Of a stretch of DNA of 64,000 nt, positions 50,982 to 59,749 are shown piece after piece; positions within the stretch are counted from its first letter, which is position 1; each line of letters starts with the position of its first letter. Both the position numbers and the translations under genes were made by a program. This stretch comes from Dehalococcoidia bacterium (GTDB lineage Bacteria; Chloroflexota; Dehalococcoidia; Bin125): NCBI GenBank assembly GCA_022826965.1, contig JAJDTU010000001.1:310001-374000 (forward strand). Direction: 5' to 3'. The notes below the pieces were generated by a model. The model saw nothing but the letters and a program-made list of their open reading frames with translations. It made no database searches and was not told where the DNA came from.

Positions 50982-52589
50982 ATGGAACTGCTATTCACCG
51001 GCGGACGCGTGTTGACGATGGATGGGCTGGACCGGATCGCGTCGGGGGTTGCGGTGCGGGACGGCAAGATTGTTGCGGTCGGTCAGAGCGACGAGGCGCG
51101 GAGCGCGGTGTCTGCCGACGCCACGCATGTCGACCTGCGCGGCCGGGCGCTGATCCCCGGCTTCTGCGATCCGCACAATCACTTCTCGATGACGACATTC
51201 GAGCCTCGCTCGGTTGATTGCCGGGTACCTCCGCTGTCGGGCAAGCCGGCGGTCCTGGATGCGCTCGCGGCGGCCGCGGATGCGGCTCCGGCAGGGCAGT
51301 GGATCTGGGGATTGGGGTATGGGGCGCGGCATGCGAACGGCGGCTGGCTGACGCGGGCGGAGCTGGACGACGTGGCGCCCGAAAACCCTGTGTGCGTGAT
51401 GGACTTCTCCTATCACGCCAGCTACGCGAACTCCGAGGCAATGGCGATCGCGGGGATCAACTTCGAGACTCCCGATCCGCGCGGCGGTCAGATCCTGCGC
51501 GACGAGAGCGGCGAAGCGACAGGGATGCTCTATGAGCGGGCGTCGGACCTGGTGCACCACGCGTCGATGCGCGCGCATATCGACACTCTGGGTCCAGAGA
51601 TCGTGGCGGATCTCGTTGAGCAGAATGCGCTGCGCCACCTCTCGCACGGTGTGACCAGTGTTGGGGATGCGGTCGTGATGCCGGAGAGCGCCGAGATGTA
51701 TCGGCTCGCCGACGAACGCGGCAAGCTTCCGATCATGATCCACCAGATGCGCGGGGGCAACGGCTTCTTCGCCGCGCCCGAGGCGGCCGCGAACGGCGCG
51801 TTTCTCCAGGACGATGTCTCGGACCGGCTGCGGGGCCGGATCGTCAAGCTGTTCATGGATCCGGTCTATCCATCGAATGCGCTGCGCAAGTGCCACGCCG
51901 ACGGCACGTTCGAGGACGTCGGCGAGCCGTACTACAACCAGGACGAGGTCGACCAACTCGTGCTCAATGCGGCCTCGCACGGGCTGCAGACGGCAATTCA
52001 CTGCCTCGGCAACCGCGCGATCGAGCAGGCGTTGAACACGTACGAGCGAGTGCAGCGCGAGATTCCGCGCGGCGACGCTCGGTACCGGATTGAGCACTTC
52101 TTCTTCGCCGATCCCGGTCAGATGGAGCGGGCCGCCTCGCTGGGGGTGATCATCTCGCACCAGCCGGCGTTCCTGTACTCGGTCGGGCAGGGGTTCGTCG
52201 ATTTCATCGCCGAGGCCGGCCTGACGATCCCGCCGCTTCCCTACCGCTCGTTCCTCGATGCGGGAGTGACGGTCGCATCCGGATCCGACTTCCCCTGTGC
52301 GCCGGTCGAGCCGCTGATTGGGCTGTATGGTCTGACCGCGCGCCGCTCGCGGGAGGGCGACCTGATCGCGGAGGAGGAGACGCTCTCAGCGCTCGAAGCG
52401 TTGCGTACGCAGACGATCAACTCGGCGGTCGCGATGTTCCGCGACGACGAGGTGGGATCGATCGAGGTGGGTAAGCGGGCGGACCTGGTCGTGCTGAGTC
52501 ACGATCCGACGCTGGTCGATCCTGAGGCGATCCGCGACATCGTGGTGCAGCGGACGTATGTGGATGGGGAGCTGTTGTACTCGGTGTAA
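50982..52589 (+). CDS. YtcJ-type amidohydrolase, paralog B
   Basis: A 535-residue amidohydrolase, clearly paralogous to the gene at 47038, with the same HNH metal motif (FCDPHNHFSM), AIHCLGNRAIEQA, YRIEHFFFADPGQMERA and SGSDFPCAP. Both end with VDGELLYSV. Differences cluster in loops such as GLGYGARHANGGWLTRAEL, suggesting different substrates. ATG 50982 has AGGGA upstream. Divergent from the permease gene, sharing the intergenic promoter region. Confidence 0.88.
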   Translation: MELLFTGGRVLTMDGLDRIASGVAVRDGKIVAVGQSDEARSAVSADATHVDLRGRALIPGFCDPHNHFSMTTFEPRSVDCRVPPLSGKPAVLDALAAAADAAPAGQWIWGLGYGARHANGGWLTRAELDDVAPENPVCVMDFSYHASYANSEAMAIAGINFETPDPRGGQILRDESGEATGMLYERASDLVHHASMRAHIDTLGPEIVADLVEQNALRHLSHGVTSVGDAVVMPESAEMYRLADERGKLPIMIHQMRGGNGFFAAPEAAANGAFLQDDVSDRLRGRIVKLFMDPVYPSNALRKCHADGTFEDVGEPYYNQDEVDQLVLNAASHGLQTAIHCLGNRAIEQALNTYERVQREIPRGDARYRIEHFFFADPGQMERAASLGVIISHQPAFLYSVGQGFVDFIAEAGLTIPPLPYRSFLDAGVTVASGSDFPCAPVEPLIGLYGLTARRSREGDLIAEEETLSALEALRTQTINSAVAMFRDDEVGSIEVGKRADLVVLSHDPTLVDPEAIRDIVVQRTYVDGELLYSV

Positions 52590-52618
52590 AGTGGCCACCC
52601 AGAGTTGACGGTTTGCGC

Positions 52619-53182
52619 ATGTTCCTGCGTTTGGTGGTGGTCGGAGTTCTCGTTGTCGGTTCGTTGGCTACGTTCCCGGCTCAGACAAGCGCCTGTAGCT
52701 GTGGGGGACCACCTTCGCCGGCTGACGAGTTCAACTGGGCGGGATCGGTCTTTCGCGGCATAGCAACATCGATTGATGATGGTGACCTAAATCGAGAAAT
52801 TCGAGTCAAGTTTGCCGTCTTGTCCGTCTGGAAGGGTGAGATCGCCGAGGAACTCACGGTCATCACCGGCCATGGCGGTGGAGATTGCGGCTATCGCTTT
52901 CACGAAGGAGTCGAGTACATCGTGTATGCCGACAGAGAGACGAATGGCGTCGGGATCTGCGGCCGAACGGCTCCAGTGGCGCTGGCGGGCGTGGACCTGA
53001 AGGAACTCGGACCCGGCACGGATATCGATTACGGCGGCAATCCGCCAACTCCTTATGACCCAGCGGATCGAACGCCGCTGGGGGAGAAGACCTGGATTAT
53101 TCCGATTGTTGCCACACTGCTAGCTAGCTTCGTCGGGCTCATATGGGTAGTGATGAATCGGCTGGGTCCAAGACTGGGCTGA
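52619..53182 (+). CDS. Secreted TIMP/netrin-like protein with C-terminal helix, copy 1
   Basis: A 187-residue protein. Signal peptide (about 1-27) ends before CSCGGPPSPADEF; an N-terminal Cys-x-Cys right after cleavage is the TIMP/NTR pattern. An OB-like beta region (VFRGIATSID, VKFAVLSVWKGEIAEELTVITG) with paired Cys (DCGYRF, GICGRT) follows, then a membrane helix (IIPIVATLLASFVGLIWVV) near the end. ATG 52619 (a TTG lies 6 bp upstream). Similar to the gene at 53825, but without an LPxTG. Confidence 0.7.
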   Translation: MFLRLVVVGVLVVGSLATFPAQTSACSCGGPPSPADEFNWAGSVFRGIATSIDDGDLNREIRVKFAVLSVWKGEIAEELTVITGHGGGDCGYRFHEGVEYIVYADRETNGVGICGRTAPVALAGVDLKELGPGTDIDYGGNPPTPYDPADRTPLGEKTWIIPIVATLLASFVGLIWVVMNRLGPRLG

Positions 53183-53200
53183 GCACCCGTTCCCGCGGAG

Positions 53201-53665
53201 TCACTTTGCGAGTAGTGTGGCCCGTCGCAGGGGCTCGATCTCGATCTTGCCCATCTTGAGCAGCGCGTCCATCACTGCAACCGGCGCCGCTTTGGTGAGC
53301 TCCGACAGCTCCGCTGGCACGATCTGCCAGGAGAGACCGTACGGGTCCTTCAGCCACCCGCACTGCTGCTGCTCGCCGCCTTCTGACAGCCCGTACCAGT
53401 AGTGGTCAATCTCCTCTTGTGTCTCGCACGAGACGACGAACGACACCGCTTCCGAGAACTTGAATATCGCTCCGCCGTCTACGGCGCTCATTCGTTGACC
53501 GTCCAACTCGAACTCGACGATCGCGCCGTCTTCGCCTGGTCCAGAGGGAATCTTCACGACGCTGATAACTCGCGAGCTGGGGAACAGCGAGACGTAAAGC
53601 TCGACCGCGGCTTCGGCATGGTGGTCGAACCAGAGAGACGGGGTGATCTTCTGAATCTCACTCAT
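53201..53665 (-). CDS. VOC-family PhnB-like protein
   Basis: A 154-residue vicinal-oxygen-chelate-fold protein of the PhnB/3-demethylubiquinone-methyltransferase-like group: PSLWFDHHAEAAVELYVSLFPSSRVISV, IVEFELDGQRMSAVDGG, FKFSEAVSFVVSCETQEEID and GWLKDPYGLSWQIVP are diagnostic. Metal-binding and small-molecule roles are known for the fold; here unassigned. Overlaps no neighbour. Confidence 0.82.
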   Translation of the reverse strand: MSEIQKITPSLWFDHHAEAAVELYVSLFPSSRVISVVKIPSGPGEDGAIVEFELDGQRMSAVDGGAIFKFSEAVSFVVSCETQEEIDHYWYGLSEGGEQQQCGWLKDPYGLSWQIVPAELSELTKAAPVAVMDALLKMGKIEIEPLRRATLLAK

Positions 53666-53824
53666 CGCTGCTTTCCTTCAGAGTGTGTTGATCGAGTCCT
53701 CCTGGATTGTCGCCGATCGTGAAATCTGCCGCATCGGCCGTGACAGCCGCTCCAGGAAACGTCGTGTCGCCATACAGTGACCGCGTTGGCGCGGGAGGGT
53801 CTGGCGGTCGTTGAGGGCTGCGCC

Positions 53825-54418
53825 ATGGGCTTGCGTGTGTTGCTGGTCGTGTCGATGATCGGTCTCTGGTTTGTCGTGTCTCCAACGAGTGGCTACGCGT
53901 GTTCGTGTGCGCCTCCGGGAACGCCAGCGGAGGCGCTGGCGGAGTCGGAGTTGGTCTTCCGGGGGACGGTGACGTCGATTCTGCCGGCGGACGAAGCAGG
54001 CTTGCTGGCGGTGGACTTCGACATCGAGACGGTCTGGAAGGGTCCGGACGCGGAAACTTTCTCGTTGACCACGCAGCAGGACACGGCGGCCTGCGGTTAT
54101 CCATTCGAGGAGCGGGTCGAGTACGTGGTCTACTCCTGGAACGGTGTCGATGTGGCGCGCTGCGGACGGACCGCGCCGGTCGAGTTCGCCGGCGAGGATC
54201 TGACCGCCTTCGCGGGCAGCGTGCAGACCGGAGGCGGCGTCGGCCTGCCGAACACCGGCAGCGGCGGTCTCGTTGAGGCTGAAGCGGGGGAAGACCGGCT
54301 GGCGGCAATCGCCGTGGTGGCGGTGGTGGACGCGATGCTGCTGGGGTTCGTTGGAGCGCGGATGTACGTTCGTCGACAGGACGCAAGGCAGCGGGAGACT
54401 AGGGTTGATGGCACCTGA
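53825..54418 (+). CDS. Secreted TIMP/netrin-like protein with LPxTG sorting signal, copy 2
   Basis: A 197-residue protein starting at ATG 53825 (MGLRVLLVVSMIGLWFV signal). Cleavage leaves CSCAPPGTPAEAL. The domain shares VFRGTVTSI, VDFDIETVWKGPDAETFSLTTQQ and CGYPFEERVEYVVYSW with the gene at 52619, showing paralogy. Near the C-terminus LPNTG is followed by a hydrophobic helix (AAIAVVAVVDAMLLGFVGA) and a basic tail (RRQDARQR), a complete sortase-type sorting signal. No sortase gene is in the window. Confidence 0.75.
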   Translation: MGLRVLLVVSMIGLWFVVSPTSGYACSCAPPGTPAEALAESELVFRGTVTSILPADEAGLLAVDFDIETVWKGPDAETFSLTTQQDTAACGYPFEERVEYVVYSWNGVDVARCGRTAPVEFAGEDLTAFAGSVQTGGGVGLPNTGSGGLVEAEAGEDRLAAIAVVAVVDAMLLGFVGARMYVRRQDARQRETRVDGT

Positions 54419-54439
54419 GTAGTCAATGCAGGAGGAAAC

Positions 54440-54883
54440 GTGGCGGCAAGGGATCTTGGCGGGTCAAGCAATGCGGAGTCGACCGAGCGGCTGAGGGCGC
54501 TCGTCGAACGGCTCGGCGAGGCGGAAGACGAGGCGGAACTGGAGCGGTCACTCGGCGGCGGCTGGACGGTCGGGTTTGCGCTGGCCCACCTGGCGTTCTG
54601 GGACGCTCGGCAGGTCGCGGCCTTGCAGCGATTCGTGCGAGGCGAGCCGTTCCCCTCGGAGGATCTCGCGACCAACGATGCGCTGCAACTGGTAGCTGCG
54701 GCATTTGATCCGACCACGGTCGGCGACGCCGCTGTTGCGGCCGCGGAGGAGCTCGACCGGATTGTCGAGCGCCTGTCTGCCCAACAGATTGATGCACTCC
54801 GAGCCTCGGGCAAGAGCTATGCCATCGAGCGTGCACCACATCGCGAGGAACACATGCGTCAGATCGAGGACGTGATCGGCTGA
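54440..54883 (+). CDS. DinB-like protein
   Basis: A 147-residue four-helix DinB/mycothiol-dependent type protein: ERLRALVERLGEAEDEAELERSL, GGWTVGFALAHLAFWDARQVAAL (His and Asp in the metal-ligand region) and YAIERAPHREEHMRQIEDVI (third His). GTG 54440 has AGGAGGAAAC directly upstream. Unrelated in detail to the DinB protein at 4051. Confidence 0.75.
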   Translation: MAARDLGGSSNAESTERLRALVERLGEAEDEAELERSLGGGWTVGFALAHLAFWDARQVAALQRFVRGEPFPSEDLATNDALQLVAAAFDPTTVGDAAVAAAEELDRIVERLSAQQIDALRASGKSYAIERAPHREEHMRQIEDVIG

Positions 54884-54887
54884 ACGT

Positions 54888-55568
54888 TCATCGTCGCCAG
54901 ATCGTCCCCAGACACTGTTTCCCGCGCCAAGACTCGACGGAGGTGACGAAGCGCCAGGCGCCAGGCGCGGCGTAGTCCACGGTGAGCTCGGCGAGGCCGC
55001 TCAAGCCCTCGGTCTCTGCACGATGCTCGATGGTTTGAAAGGTCTCGAAGGATCGCGGTGTCACCTTGCCGAACATCGGCATGGCGAAGCCGGAGTTGAT
55101 CGGGCAGACCGCGATGCGATCCACGTATTCGCCGACGAACGCTCGAGTGTCCAGGATGAGGACGTCGTGGGCGGTAGCCCGGTACGGCCGGGCGCTGAGC
55201 ATTCGGATCAGGCGATCCTCGGAAAGCCAGAGGAACGTCTTGCGATTGAGAAACTCGTACCACTGCTGCGGCGCAATGCCGTTCAGACCGGCCGCCAAGT
55301 GCCCGGGCGGCATTGGCCATTGATCGCGGATCACGGCGGTTCCGTGGATCGGATGGCTGATCGGGACGCCGGTCGGACGCCACTGGGATTCGATTTCGCG
55401 CCGCGTCGAGCCTGTGACCTCGAACAGGTCGAGGAGCGCGGTGGTGCTGAGCAGACCGCGCTCGCGGATGCTGGGCCAACTGCCCGACTGGGCCATGTGG
55501 TAGAGGCGCGGGTAGCGCTTCGAGAAGTGCGCCAGCAGGTCGGTGCTCGACGCGGCGGCTCCGATCAC
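54888..55568 (-). CDS. DUF7002-type protein of unknown function
   Basis: A 226-residue protein. The body begins DLLAHFSKRYPRLYHMAQSGSWPSIRERGLLSTTALLDLFEV, and includes KTFLWLSEDRLIRMLSARPYR, and DVLILDTRAFVGEYVDRIAVCPINSGFA; this arrangement recalls DUF7002/DarT-like ADP-ribosyl-type folds only loosely. GTG 55568 is the best start; the in-frame stretch upstream is non-homologous. 3' end abuts the DinB gene end. Function unknown. Confidence 0.65.
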   Translation of the reverse strand: MIGAAASSTDLLAHFSKRYPRLYHMAQSGSWPSIRERGLLSTTALLDLFEVTGSTRREIESQWRPTGVPISHPIHGTAVIRDQWPMPPGHLAAGLNGIAPQQWYEFLNRKTFLWLSEDRLIRMLSARPYRATAHDVLILDTRAFVGEYVDRIAVCPINSGFAMPMFGKVTPRSFETFQTIEHRAETEGLSGLAELTVDYAAPGAWRFVTSVESWRGKQCLGTIWRR

Positions 55569-55710
55569 TGGAGAGTGTGTTTCGTCAGAGACGGGGTATT
55601 GCGGTGGGTTGAGGGACGGTGAGGGCGACGTCGTTGCTGATGAATTGCGATCACCATATCGCCCTCCGCTAGGCTCGGAGCAGTTGAGACTCGGTACGAA
55701 GGGAGCGGGT

Positions 55711-56928
55711 GTGAGCACTGAACAGGCGACCGCGACGCCGTTGCTCAAGGGGCTGAAGATCGTGGAGATGGCGACTTGGCTGTTTGGGCCGATGAGCGCT
55801 TGCGTCTTGAGCGAGATGGGCGCCGAAGTGGTCAAGGTCGAGCCGCACGAGGGCGACCCGATGCGGGGGCTGATTCATCGGTTGCATGACGGGGTCGACT
55901 GGGTCTTCGAGATTCCCAATCGGAACAAGCGTAGCGTGGCGCTCAATGTGCGAACGCCGGACGGCATCGAGGCTCTGCGGCGACTGCTGGCCGACGCGGA
56001 TGTATTCATCGTCAACCTGCGCCGCGGCGCGCTCGAACGGTTGGGTATCGACTATGCGTCGATCAAGGCAGAGCACCCACGCCTGATCTACGCGCACGCC
56101 ACCGGCTACGGCACCGAGGGTCCAGATATCGATCGTCCGGCCTTCGACGAACTGGCTTACTGGGCGCGCGGGGGCTTCATGGAGACGCTGGGTCCCGCGG
56201 ACAGCGAGCCGATCCGGCTGGTCGGGGCGATGGGGGACCTGCCCAGCGCGATGAACCTGTCGGCGGCGATCTTTGCCGCGCTGTATCAGCGCGAGCTGAC
56301 CGGCGAAGGGCAATTCGTCACCTGCTCGCTCTACGGGGGCGGGATCTGGGCGAACGGCTTCGCGATCCAGGGCGCGCTGGCGACCGGCCAGAACTTCCCC
56401 CGCAGCGACCGTTACAGCGCCTTCAATCCGCTCTACAACTCGTACCGCTCGTCGGACGGGAAGTGGATGCAGCTGGCGATGATCCAGGAGGAGCGATTCT
56501 GGGGACCGTTCGCGGAGGCGATTGGCGAGCCGATCCTGACCGAGGATCCGCGCTTTGCCGAGGCCTCGGTGCGTCGTAAGCACATCCGCGAGGCGGTCGA
56601 AGTGATCGAGCAGCGAATCGGCGAGGAACCCAGGGACCATTGGGCGGCGATCTTCGACGCCAGGGATTTCCCCTGGGCGCCGGCTGCGGACTCGGTCGAG
56701 ATTGCCAACGATCCGCAGGCGGCGGCCAACGGTTACGTGCGCACGATGCAGCATCGAACGGCGGGGGAGTTCAAGATCTTCGGCCTGCCGTTTGAACTCG
56801 AACGGGCGCCGACGGAGACGCGCAGCAGCGCTCCGGAACTGGGCGAGCACACCGAGGTTGTGCTGGAAGAGTTGGGCTATAGCTGGGACGAGATTGCGGG
56901 GATGAAGCAGTCGGGTGTGATTCCATAG
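55711..56928 (+). CDS. CaiB/BaiF family III CoA-transferase
   Basis: A 405-residue CoA-transferase from GTG 55711 (GGGAG 6-7 bp upstream): LLKGLKIVEMATWLFGPMSACVLSEMGAEVVKVEPHEGD, RNKRSVALNVRTPDGIEALRRLLADADVFIVNLRRGALERLGIDY, GYGTEGPDIDRPAFDELAYWARGG with the likely catalytic Asp. Acts in CoA activation of carboxylic acids. Stands next to an amidohydrolase-2 gene, possibly one pathway. Repeat sequence lies between the two. Confidence 0.9.
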   Translation: MSTEQATATPLLKGLKIVEMATWLFGPMSACVLSEMGAEVVKVEPHEGDPMRGLIHRLHDGVDWVFEIPNRNKRSVALNVRTPDGIEALRRLLADADVFIVNLRRGALERLGIDYASIKAEHPRLIYAHATGYGTEGPDIDRPAFDELAYWARGGFMETLGPADSEPIRLVGAMGDLPSAMNLSAAIFAALYQRELTGEGQFVTCSLYGGGIWANGFAIQGALATGQNFPRSDRYSAFNPLYNSYRSSDGKWMQLAMIQEERFWGPFAEAIGEPILTEDPRFAEASVRRKHIREAVEVIEQRIGEEPRDHWAAIFDARDFPWAPAADSVEIANDPQAAANGYVRTMQHRTAGEFKIFGLPFELERAPTETRSSAPELGEHTEVVLEELGYSWDEIAGMKQSGVIP

Positions 56929-56937
56929 CCGCGAGAA

Positions 56938-57010
56938 TGGTCGGGCCCCTCACCCCGGCCCTCTCCCTCAGCGAGAGTGGGTGGGAGGACTGGTTCGCAA
57001 CCAGTTCCCT
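56938..57010. repeat. Repeat fragment and hairpin between CoA-transferase and amidohydrolase
   Basis: CCCCTCACCCCGGCCCTCTCCC is a fragment of the dispersed palindromic repeat, followed by hairpin ACTGGTT-CGC-AACCAGT (56989-57005). May influence the downstream gene's transcript. Confidence 0.55.
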
Positions 57011-57039
57011 CTCGATGGACAACGAAGGAAGGTGTCCCG

Positions 57040-57927
57040 ATGCCTGAGATCATTGATTTCCGAGTCACCCTGCCTCCGCGCGAGTACGCCGATCCGTCCG
57101 GCGACGGCGACGAGCGCTTCAGTGACCGCAGTTACCTGTCGAACTACAACCGGATCTACACGCGAGAACGTGGAGGCGGCGCTGACGCACAGGCGATGGT
57201 TGCCGCGATTGCAGAGGCCGGCATCGACCGTGCCGTGCTGCAGGCCGAGTGGGGCGCGGGGGACTATCGGGCGATGAACGACGCCGTGCATCGGATTGTG
57301 GCCGGCTATCCCGACGTGCTGACCGGCTACGTCACGGTGAATCCGGCAGCGGGCGACAACATGGCCGCGGTCGTTGAGGCCGAGGTGCGGGAACGTGGCG
57401 CGAAGGGCGTCAACCTACAGCCGTTTTCGTACCAGGTGTTGGCCAACGACAAGCGGTTCTACCCGCTTTACTCGAAGTGCCAGGAGCTCGGCGTTCCCGT
57501 GACGATTCACTCATCGATCAACTTCTCCAACGACCGCTCGATCGCGTACGGTCGTCCGCTCGCTCTTGACGAGATCGCGTGCGACTTTCCCGACCTCACC
57601 ATCGTGGCCAATCATGGCGGCTGGCCGTGGGTCAACGAGCTGGTCGCGGTCGCCTGGAAGCACCGCAACGTCTACATCGAGATCGGAGCGGTCGCGCCGA
57701 AGTACATCGGCACGCCGGGCACCGGCTGGGAGACGCTGATGCACTACGGCAACACGTCGCTGCTGAGCGATCGGGTGCTGTTCGCGACCGACAACATGAT
57801 TCCCTACCAGCGGGCGGTGTCGGAGCTGCAGGAGTTGCCGCTCAAGGACCATGTCAAGGAAGCCTGGCTGGGGGAGAATGCGGCGCGGTTGTTGGCTCAG
57901 GTGGAGGAGCGTCTGTCGGGTGTCTGA
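57040..57927 (+). CDS. Amidohydrolase-2 family protein lacking the first HxH
   Basis: A 295-residue TIM-barrel protein of the amidohydrolase-2/decarboxylase-like group. The first motif, normally DxHxH, reads IIDFRVTLP, so both N-terminal metal-binding His are missing. Later features are retained: VTIHSSIN, LTIVANHGGWPW, VLFATDNMIPY. ATG 57040 has AAGGAAGG upstream. Either it uses another metal arrangement or acts without that metal; function unknown. Confidence 0.78.
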   Translation: MPEIIDFRVTLPPREYADPSGDGDERFSDRSYLSNYNRIYTRERGGGADAQAMVAAIAEAGIDRAVLQAEWGAGDYRAMNDAVHRIVAGYPDVLTGYVTVNPAAGDNMAAVVEAEVRERGAKGVNLQPFSYQVLANDKRFYPLYSKCQELGVPVTIHSSINFSNDRSIAYGRPLALDEIACDFPDLTIVANHGGWPWVNELVAVAWKHRNVYIEIGAVAPKYIGTPGTGWETLMHYGNTSLLSDRVLFATDNMIPYQRAVSELQELPLKDHVKEAWLGENAARLLAQVEERLSGV

Positions 57928-57982
57928 CTTGGCCACGCCGACGAGCGCTGTTGGTTACCGTTGTCGGCAGGCGGTGATCGCG

Positions 57983-58462
57983 ATGGTTTTCGAGCGGCGG
58001 TGGAGCGTGCGGTTGATTCTCGTGTCTGCTCTGGCCATCTGCATCGCCCTGTTGTCGGCGGCGTGTGGTGGTCAGGGCGAGGAGGACTACCAAGCGTCGC
58101 AGCAGCATGAGGAGCACGACCCGGCGCCGTCCTCGGTCATCGAGGGCGCGCATTCAGCGGCCGGACTGGCGGGCAAGCGGCTGTTTGCGGCCAACTGTTC
58201 ACAGTGCCATGGCGAAAATGCGTCGGGTACGAACCAGGGTCCACCGCTCGTGCATCAGATCTACGAGCCGGGGCATCATGGCAACGCCAGTTTCGTGATC
58301 GCGGTCGCCCGCGGGGTCCGGGCGCATCACTGGGATTTCGGCAACATGCCGGCCGTGGCGGGCCTGGAGATCGACGAGATTCACCAGGTGATCTGCTATG
58401 TGCGCGAACTGCAACTCGCGAACGAGATCATCGACGAAATCCCGTCATCGACTCCGTGTTAG
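57983..58462 (+). CDS. Cytochrome c lipoprotein
   Basis: A 159-residue protein. A signal with lipobox SAAC (about residue 28) leads to an acidic, His-rich stretch (QQHEEHDPAPSS) and a single c-type haem domain with CSQCH (haem attachment), distal Met in NMPAVAG. ATG 57983; a GTG at 57974 is also possible. Likely a small electron carrier on the outer face of the cytoplasmic membrane. It follows the amidohydrolase gene after 55 bp. Confidence 0.85.
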   Translation: MVFERRWSVRLILVSALAICIALLSAACGGQGEEDYQASQQHEEHDPAPSSVIEGAHSAAGLAGKRLFAANCSQCHGENASGTNQGPPLVHQIYEPGHHGNASFVIAVARGVRAHHWDFGNMPAVAGLEIDEIHQVICYVRELQLANEIIDEIPSSTPC

Positions 58463-58469
58463 CGGGTTC

Positions 58470-59669
58470 TTAGCCGACCACCCCGGACTCGCGTAGCTGG
58501 GCAATCGCTTCCGGGGCACAGCCGATCTCCTGCAAGAGCGCGTGGGTGTCCTGGCCGAGTTCGGGGCCGAGGGATTTGACCTGGCCCTGGACTCCGTTGG
58601 CGCGGATTGGGGAGCCGACGGTTGTCAGCGTGCCGAAGCGGGAGTCCTCGTACCGGATGATGTACTCGTTGGCGGCGGCTTGCTCGTCCTCGGCGATCAT
58701 CGGGTAGTCCTGGATGAGAGTGCTGGGCACTTCTTCCGTGTCGAACCGAGGCGGCCAATCGGCGGCCGGTCGGGCGGCGATGGTCGTTGCTACCTCGCCT
58801 CTGAGTTCTTCGCGGTTGGCGTTGCGGTCGGCGAGGGTGCTGAATCGTGGGTCAGTGACCAGGTCTTCGCGCTCGAGCGCGCGGCACATGGGAACCCAGC
58901 GGTCGGTGATGTAACCGAGGAATAGCCAGTCGCCGTCCGAGCCCCGGGCCTGGAGCGTGAACATGTTGGAGATGGGCATGTTCTTGGCTGAGGGGACGAT
59001 GTTGCCGTTGGCGATCGCGTTGATGGCGGGCGCGCGACCCCAGATCTGGCTGCCGTAGAGCGAAGTCTGGACGAGCTGTCCCTCGCCAGTGCGCTCGCGC
59101 GCGACCAGCGCGCTGGAGATCGCGAAGGCGAAGATCATGCCGCCGGTCTGGTCGGGATCGGGCGCAGCGACGTTCGCAAAGGGCTGCGTGCCGTTCTCGC
59201 CGCGGACGCCGTTGGGCCACATGCCGCCGCCGGCCGCGCCGGCGACTGAAGCCCATGAGGTTGCATTCGCACGGGGTCCCTTCGGTCCGAATCCGCTCGC
59301 GCTCGCATAGACGAGCCTCGGGTTGCGCTGCTTGAGGTCGTCCCAGCCGAGGCCGAGTCGATTCATCACGCCAGGCTTGAAGTTTTCGGTGACGACGTCG
59401 ACGCGCTTGACCAGTTCGTAGACGATGTCGCGTCCCTCAGCGGAGCGCAGGTCGACGGCGATGCTGCGCTTGCCTCGGTGGTGGGTGTGGAAGTACTGAG
59501 AGAAGCCGTCCTTGCGCCTTCCGACGTGGCGTGACGGGTCGCCGACATTGAGGCGCTCTACCTTGATGACCTCGGCGCCGAGGTCGGACAGGAGCACCGT
59601 CGCCGAGGGGCCCTGCTGGAACTGGGTGAAGTCGAGCACGCGAATGCCGTCGAGGAGTGGGCGGGTCAT
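58470..59669 (-). CDS. CaiB/BaiF family III CoA-transferase
   Basis: A 399-residue CoA-transferase: LLDGIRVLDFTQFQQGPSATVLLSDLGAEVIKVER, HHRGKRSIAVDLRSAEGRDIVYELVKRVDVVTENFKPGVMNRLGLG and ASGFGPKGPRANATSWASVAGAAGGG. The usual Asp-containing patch reads NATSWASVAG, without an obvious Asp, so catalytic competence should be checked. Convergent with the cytochrome gene; divergent from the enolase-superfamily gene. Confidence 0.88.
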   Translation of the reverse strand: MTRPLLDGIRVLDFTQFQQGPSATVLLSDLGAEVIKVERLNVGDPSRHVGRRKDGFSQYFHTHHRGKRSIAVDLRSAEGRDIVYELVKRVDVVTENFKPGVMNRLGLGWDDLKQRNPRLVYASASGFGPKGPRANATSWASVAGAAGGGMWPNGVRGENGTQPFANVAAPDPDQTGGMIFAFAISSALVARERTGEGQLVQTSLYGSQIWGRAPAINAIANGNIVPSAKNMPISNMFTLQARGSDGDWLFLGYITDRWVPMCRALEREDLVTDPRFSTLADRNANREELRGEVATTIAARPAADWPPRFDTEEVPSTLIQDYPMIAEDEQAAANEYIIRYEDSRFGTLTTVGSPIRANGVQGQVKSLGPELGQDTHALLQEIGCAPEAIAQLRESGVVG

Positions 59670-59749
59670 AGCTCTTGCCTCCGGATCAAGGATCAGATAG
59701 TGCGAATATACGCGCCGCTAGTCTCTCTTGACGTGGAGAGGTCAACGCT

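Noticed and set aside
54888-55835. Longer start for the DUF7002-type gene at 55835
   Set aside because: The extra 89 residues overlap the divergent CoA-transferase control region and look non-homologous; GTG 55568 fits better.
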